Notes under the pieces: generated by a model
Seen by the model: the letters and a program-made list of their open reading frames with translations, nothing else
Database searches by the model: none
What the model was told of the DNA's origin: nothing
Source: an uncultured Clostridia bacterium
GTDB lineage: Bacteria > Bacillota > Clostridia > Lachnospirales > Lachnospiraceae
Assembly: GCA_946623485.1 (NCBI GenBank)
Contig: CAMORF010000059.1
Location: 1-9,588, forward strand
Direction: 5' to 3'
DNA length: 9,588 nt
Made by a program: the position numbers and the translations under genes
In this document: piece by piece, positions 6,590 to 9,588 of the stretch
Position numbering within the stretch: the stretch's first letter is position 1
Layout of the letters: the number at the start of each line of letters is the position of its first letter

Positions 6590-6617
6590 ATTGTATCACA
6601 GAAAATTTTCTTTACAA
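6590..6617 (-). promoter_or_regulatory. Leftward promoter of the decarboxylase unit
   Basis: On the minus strand TTGTAA (6612-6617) and TACAAT (6590-6595) are 16 bases apart, and TGA directly before the -10 makes an extended -10. The predicted start near 6583 gives only about four untranslated bases before ATG 6579, or 16 before ATG 6567. The spacer contains the perfect palindrome GAAAATTTTC (6601-6610), a possible operator. Confidence 0.65.
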
Positions 6618-6638
6618 AATCCTCTCTCTCGATATAAT
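6611..6638 (+). promoter_or_regulatory. Rightward promoter of mecA
   Basis: TTTACA (6611-6616) and a perfect TATAAT (6633-6638) are separated by 16 bases. The start near 6645 leaves about 18 bases, including AAGGTGG (6648-6654), seven to eight bases before ATG 6663. The -35 box lies on the same bases as the -35 box of the leftward promoter, on the other strand. Confidence 0.75.
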
Positions 6639-6662
6639 GGTGGCAACAAGGTGGGCATTTAT

Positions 6663-8009
6663 ATGAAGATAGAAAAGATTAATGACAGACAGATACGCTG
6701 TGTACTGACGAAGGAGGATCTTGAGTCAAGGAAGATTCGCCTCTCTGAGTTGGTATGCGGCGGAGAGAAAGCGCGGAACCTGCTTCGGGATATGATTGTC
6801 CGGGCAGCGCGGGAGCTGAATTTCAGCTTTAATAATAATCCGCTGATGATCGAGGCGGTTCCGACAGGGAAGGGTCAGCTGGTGCTGACGATTACGCGGG
6901 TGGACGATCCGGGCGAACTGTCCTCACGGTTCCATCATTTACCGGGCCTGGGTGATTTTGAGAAGCAGGAGGGGTATCCGAAGGAACCGGCGGGGGAGGC
7001 TGTGGCCTCTTATTCCAGTGCGGATGATATCCTGAATGTGCTGAAGCGATTCTCGAAGAAGCTGGAGGAACTGAAAGATAAGTCCTCGGGAACGGTGGAA
7101 GTGACATCTTCCGCAGAGGAACCGGATGTGCCGGAGGTCAGGATGATTGCGTCGAAGAACGACAAGTCTGGCGGTGGCGTGGCAGCTTCGAAGAACGGAG
7201 CGCCAGGCGCAGGTCCGGCAGCTTTGAAGGCCAGTGTGGCTGACGAAGGAGCAGGAGCTTCGGAGACTGGCGTGCCAGGTACAGGAACAGACGCTTCGGT
7301 GAGGGGCGTGTCAGGAGCAGGAGCTTCGGAGCATGGTGAGCCTGGTACAGGAGCAGGGGCTTCGGAGCATGGTGAGCCTGGTACAGGAGCAGGAGCTTCT
7401 GAGAATGGCATGTCCGGTACAGACATAGAGGCTTTGAAGGATACCCTTCTTGGGGCAGGACTGTCAGCTTTGAAGAATGCCTTGTCAGACCCGGGCAGAG
7501 GAATTCCGAAGGATGCCATTGCAGGCGTGGGAGTCGGCATGCCGAATGGCCGATTGCCTGGAGCGGAAAAAACGGTACAGGGTTCAAAGGGGACGCGCAA
7601 GGCAGGAGAGATCCTGCATGGCTTGCCGGGAGCGGCCGGCGCGGGATCCGGAAGAAGGACAGAGGATTCCTCTTCGGAAGAGAACGCCAGGAAAGCCATC
7701 GAGAAAGAGATGTACCGGTACACAAGGTTTTATCTGTTCAGGAGCCTTGGAAATGTGCTGGACGCGTCGAAGCGGGTGCCTGAGGGCTATACGGGAGAAA
7801 ACGCGCTCTATAAAAATCCGGATGACGGCGCGTTTTACCTGTTGGTCAGGAAAGCGGATACAGAGGCGGAGCAGTTTAACCGGATCTGCAACGTTTTGTC
7901 CGAGTATTCGATGCCGATGGATTATTCGACCGGGATGGATGAGTTTTTCCGGGAGCATATGCAGGTGATCATCGCTGACAGCGCGCTGCAGCATTTGCGC
8001 AATGTTTAA
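6663..8009 (+). CDS. mecA: Adaptor protein MecA with an enlarged repetitive linker
   Basis: MecA adaptors hand substrates to the ClpC ATPase of the ClpCP protease; in B. subtilis they target ComK and related regulators. The N-terminal substrate-binding domain (about 1-85) shows MKIEKINDRQIRCVLTKEDL and a family-typical stretch PLMIEAVPTGKGQLVLTITR. The C-terminal ClpC-binding domain (about 346-448) shows RFYLFRSLGNVLDASKRV and NALYKNPDDGAFYLLV. Both ends look intact. The length of 448 residues compares with roughly 220-250 in typical members; the excess is a linker of about 250 residues rich in Gly, Ala, Ser and Pro, containing 12-residue repeats. The start at 6663 is set by AAGGTGG upstream and homology from the first residue. 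No competence gene is nearby, so its clients are unknown. It is transcribed alone, with a hairpin after the stop. Confidence 0.93.
   Translation: MKIEKINDRQIRCVLTKEDLESRKIRLSELVCGGEKARNLLRDMIVRAARELNFSFNNNPLMIEAVPTGKGQLVLTITRVDDPGELSSRFHHLPGLGDFEKQEGYPKEPAGEAVASYSSADDILNVLKRFSKKLEELKDKSSGTVEVTSSAEEPDVPEVRMIASKNDKSGGGVAASKNGAPGAGPAALKASVADEGAGASETGVPGTGTDASVRGVSGAGASEHGEPGTGAGASEHGEPGTGAGASENGMSGTDIEALKDTLLGAGLSALKNALSDPGRGIPKDAIAGVGVGMPNGRLPGAEKTVQGSKGTRKAGEILHGLPGAAGAGSGRRTEDSSSEENARKAIEKEMYRYTRFYLFRSLGNVLDASKRVPEGYTGENALYKNPDDGAFYLLVRKADTEAEQFNRICNVLSEYSMPMDYSTGMDEFFREHMQVIIADSALQHLRNV
7135..7565 (+). repeat. 36-bp tandem repeat in the mecA linker, about ten or more copies
   Basis: Units of 36 bp (12 codons) run along MecA residues of about 158-301. 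The best copies are 7314-7349, 7350-7385 and 7386-7421; the first two differ at one base. The peptide is GAGASEHGEPGT. Flanking copies decay in both directions but keep the GxxAxK/E-x-G pattern and the 36-bp spacing, except one copy shortened to 30 bp just before 7314. This pattern fits expansion at the centre with ageing edges. Confidence 0.92.
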
Positions 8010-8031
8010 TCAATCAATAGTTCTGATGGAT

Positions 8032-8054
8032 ACGCCGCGCTGGATGCGCGGCGT
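8032..8054 (+). terminator. GC-rich hairpin after mecA
   Basis: ACGCCGCGC (8032-8040) pairs perfectly with GCGCGGCGT (8046-8054) around a five-base loop, 22 bases after the mecA stop. The following GTTGCTAT is a poor T tract, so termination may be partial and some mecA transcripts may read into ricT. Confidence 0.6.
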
Positions 8055-8061
8055 GTTGCTA

Positions 8062-8070
8062 TGCTATAAT
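8062..8070 (+). promoter_or_regulatory. Extended -10 promoter for ricT
   Basis: TGCTATAAT gives a perfect -10 hexamer (8065-8070) with a TGn extension. The -35 position falls in the preceding hairpin and has no good match; the extended -10 may compensate. The start would be near 8077, about 49 bases before ATG 8126. Confidence 0.55.
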
Positions 8071-8125
8071 ATCCCGGAATGTCAGTTTATATCACGATTA
8101 TTACGTAAGAAGGAACCTGGTTTAT

Positions 8126-9588
8126 ATGATAAAGATTGTTGGAGTAAGATTTCGCAGTGCGGGGAAGGTTTATTATTTTGATCCGAAGGCGCTGGAATTG
8201 AAGGTGGGTGACCATGTGATCGCGGAAACCTCCAAGGGGCTGGAATACGGCATTGTATCCACTTGCATGAAGATGGTGGATGAGGAGCTCGTTCAGCAGC
8301 CGCTTCGTGCGCTGAACCGCAAGGCGACACAGGAGGATGAGGAGAAGATCGATGCGCTTCGCGAAAAGGAGAAGGAGGCGCTGTGTGTCTGCCGGGAGAA
8401 GGTGCGTGAGCACAAGCTCGATATGAAGATGGTGGATGCGGAATATTCCTTTGACGGGAGCAAAGTGCTGTTTTATTTTACCGCAGACGGACGCGTGGAT
8501 TTCCGCAACCTGGTCAAAGATCTTGCGGGCATCTTCCATGTGCGCATCGAGCTGCGCCAGATTGGCGTGCGTGATGAAACGAGAATGCTTGGCGGGATCG
8601 GAATCTGCGGCAGGGAGCTGTGCTGCGCGACCTTTTTGCGTGATTTTCAGCCGGTATCGATTAAGATGGCGAAGGAACAGAACCTTTCCCTCAATCCTAC
8701 GAAGATTTCCGGAACCTGCGGAAGGCTGATGTGCTGCCTGAAAAATGAAGAGGCAACCTATGAGTATCTGAATGCCCGGATGCCGAAGCTGGGCGAGGAG
8801 GCCATTACTGCGGATGGACAGAGTGGTAAGGTAGTGGAACTGGATGTTCTGCGTCAGAGAGTCAGGGTGCTCTTCGAGGAGGGGGATTCGAAGGAACTTG
8901 AGACATTTCCTGTTGAATCGCTGACTTTCAAGCCGAGAAAGAAAAAGGATCCGTCGCAGCAGGGGAAAAAGGCGAAGGCGGAAAAGGGCGAACGCAGTGA
9001 GAGCGGCGAGAAGGACGATCGTACTGAGCGGATCGAGAAAGGCGGGCGCGCCGGGCAGAGTGAAAAGGGCGAGCGCGCCGGGCAGAGCGAGAAGAGTGAT
9101 CGTACTGAGCGGCTTGAGAAAAGTGATCGCGCAGAGAAGGGCGAGAGAAGCGAACGCAGCGAGCGCCCGGAGCGTTCTGAGAAGGGGGAACGCATCGAGA
9201 GAGGCGAAAAGGCGGAGCGCAGGGAACGCTTCGAAAAGCCAGGCCAGGCAGGGAAAAACGGACAGGTCAGGAATGTTGATGGACAGGCCAGGAATGCCGA
9301 TGGAGCGGATGGTCAGCCCGGCCGCCAGGAGAAGACGTCCCGTTCTGAGAAGCGTGAGAGAAATGAGCGCGTGGAAGGTGCTGATCATGGTGAACGGCCC
9401 TCAAGGCGTGAGCGCATCGAAAAACGGGAACGTGGTGACAGGATCGAGCGCGGAGAAAGACAAGAGCGCGGTGAGCGAAGGATGAAGCCGGAGCGCGGGG
9501 AAAGAACGGAACGCCCGGAGCGCGGGGAAAGAACGGAACGTCCGGAGCGCGGGGAAAGAACGGAACGTCCGGAGCGCGGGGAAAGAAC
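8126..9588 (+). CDS. ricT: RicT/YaaT PSP1-domain protein with a long Arg/Glu-rich tail (3' partial)
   Basis: The frame is open from ATG 8126 to the right edge (487 codons, no stop), with AAGGA (8110-8114) upstream. The first 270 or so residues are the PSP1 core. Two cysteine motifs, GICGRELCC (C161, C166, C167) and TCGRLMCC (C198, C203, C204), are the conserved ligands; in B. subtilis RicT joins RicA and RicF in an Fe-S complex that assists RNase Y in mRNA processing and affects sporulation, competence and biofilm. The family stretch MAKEQNLSLNPTKISG is present. From about residue 275 a highly charged tail of over 210 residues (E, R, K, G, S, Q) follows, ending in perfect 9-residue repeats. 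Charged low-complexity tails are common in RNA-associated proteins, so an RNA-binding or partner role is a guess. In B. subtilis ricT directly follows holB; here it is separated and on the opposite strand. Confidence 0.92.
   Translation, partial: MIKIVGVRFRSAGKVYYFDPKALELKVGDHVIAETSKGLEYGIVSTCMKMVDEELVQQPLRALNRKATQEDEEKIDALREKEKEALCVCREKVREHKLDMKMVDAEYSFDGSKVLFYFTADGRVDFRNLVKDLAGIFHVRIELRQIGVRDETRMLGGIGICGRELCCATFLRDFQPVSIKMAKEQNLSLNPTKISGTCGRLMCCLKNEEATYEYLNARMPKLGEEAITADGQSGKVVELDVLRQRVRVLFEEGDSKELETFPVESLTFKPRKKKDPSQQGKKAKAEKGERSESGEKDDRTERIEKGGRAGQSEKGERAGQSEKSDRTERLEKSDRAEKGERSERSERPERSEKGERIERGEKAERRERFEKPGQAGKNGQVRNVDGQARNADGADGQPGRQEKTSRSEKRERNERVEGADHGERPSRRERIEKRERGDRIERGERQERGERRMKPERGERTERPERGERTERPERGERTERPERGER
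9018..9121 (+). repeat. Interleaved 24-27 bp repeats in the ricT tail
   Basis: A 27-bp unit opening CGCGCCGGGCAGAG occurs at 9047-9073 and 9074-9100 (RAGQSEKGE and RAGQSEKSD). It is flanked by two copies of a GATCGTACTGAGCGG-type unit (about 9017-9040 and 9098-9121). All keep frame. Confidence 0.7.
9488..9588 (+). repeat. 27-bp near-perfect tandem repeat at the end of the ricT tail
   Basis: Units lie at 9488-9514, 9515-9541, 9542-9568 and a 20-base partial copy at 9569-9588. They differ at a single base (CGC or CGT in the last codon). Each encodes PERGERTER. The array leaves the window, so its copy number and the protein's end are unknown. Confidence 0.97.

Noticed and set aside
7010..7723. 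237-codon minus-strand frame opposite the mecA linker
   Set aside because: It is a Pro/Ala/Ser repeat product that mirrors the linker repeats; the in-frame multiples of 36 bp keep all frames open together.
8087..9388. Long open frame on the minus strand opposite ricT
   Set aside because: It lies antisense to the unambiguous PSP1 core and charged tail. Its Leu/Ala-rich product follows from reading GAR/CGC-rich codons backwards, and it has no ribosome site or recognisable domain.

Overview
The window looks like part of a Firmicutes (Clostridia) chromosome, most likely a Lachnospiraceae-type anaerobe. The basis is a clostridial 2[4Fe-4S] ferredoxin, a DUF1858 redox-disulfide protein, a MecA adaptor, a RicT/PSP1 protein, strong AGGAGG-type ribosome sites, and TTGaca/TATAAT promoters. 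No phage, IS element, CRISPR array, tRNA or rRNA is visible. The gene content is ordinary core content. The unusual feature is a set of tandem repeats embedded in or beside six of the eight genes.

Layout, left to right. (1) 1-2153 (+): a membrane-anchored GH18 glycosidase with stalk and SH3 domains, entering from the left edge with a repeat-rich cytoplasmic tail. (2) 2281-2451 (-): a small ferredoxin, convergent with the first gene, with a shared hairpin between them. (3) 2452-2914: a gene-free region of about 460 bases holding two divergent promoters and a possibly folded RNA leader. (4) 2915-3139 (+): a DUF1858 CxxC protein, convergent with holB across a terminator. (5) 6579-3193 (-): a three-gene unit of Orn/Lys/Arg decarboxylase-family enzyme, guanylate-kinase-like protein and holB (DNA polymerase III delta'). 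(6) 6663-8009 (+): mecA, divergent from the decarboxylase, with -35 boxes overlapping on opposite strands. (7) 8126 to the right edge (+): ricT, still open at 9588.

The decarboxylase, nucleotide kinase, holB and ricT set recalls the B. subtilis yaaO-tmk-yaaQ-yaaR-holB-ricT neighbourhood. Here ricT is separated from holB and lies on the opposite strand with mecA between, which suggests a local inversion or insertion.

Repeats. Visible tandem repeats have unit lengths of 24 bp (GH18 tail), about 26 bp (ferredoxin stop codon and beyond), 33 bp (holB leader, each good copy carrying a Shine-Dalgarno), 39 bp (decarboxylase), 36 bp (mecA linker) and 27 bp (ricT tail). All units within coding sequence are multiples of three and sit in predicted linkers or tails, leaving catalytic and ligand residues intact. 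MecA is about twice the usual length because of this. I found no clear new defence or biosynthetic system. The pervasive in-frame repeat expansion of core genes, the repeated ribosome site ahead of holB, the shared-box divergent promoter and the possible leader RNA are the points that deserve a second look.
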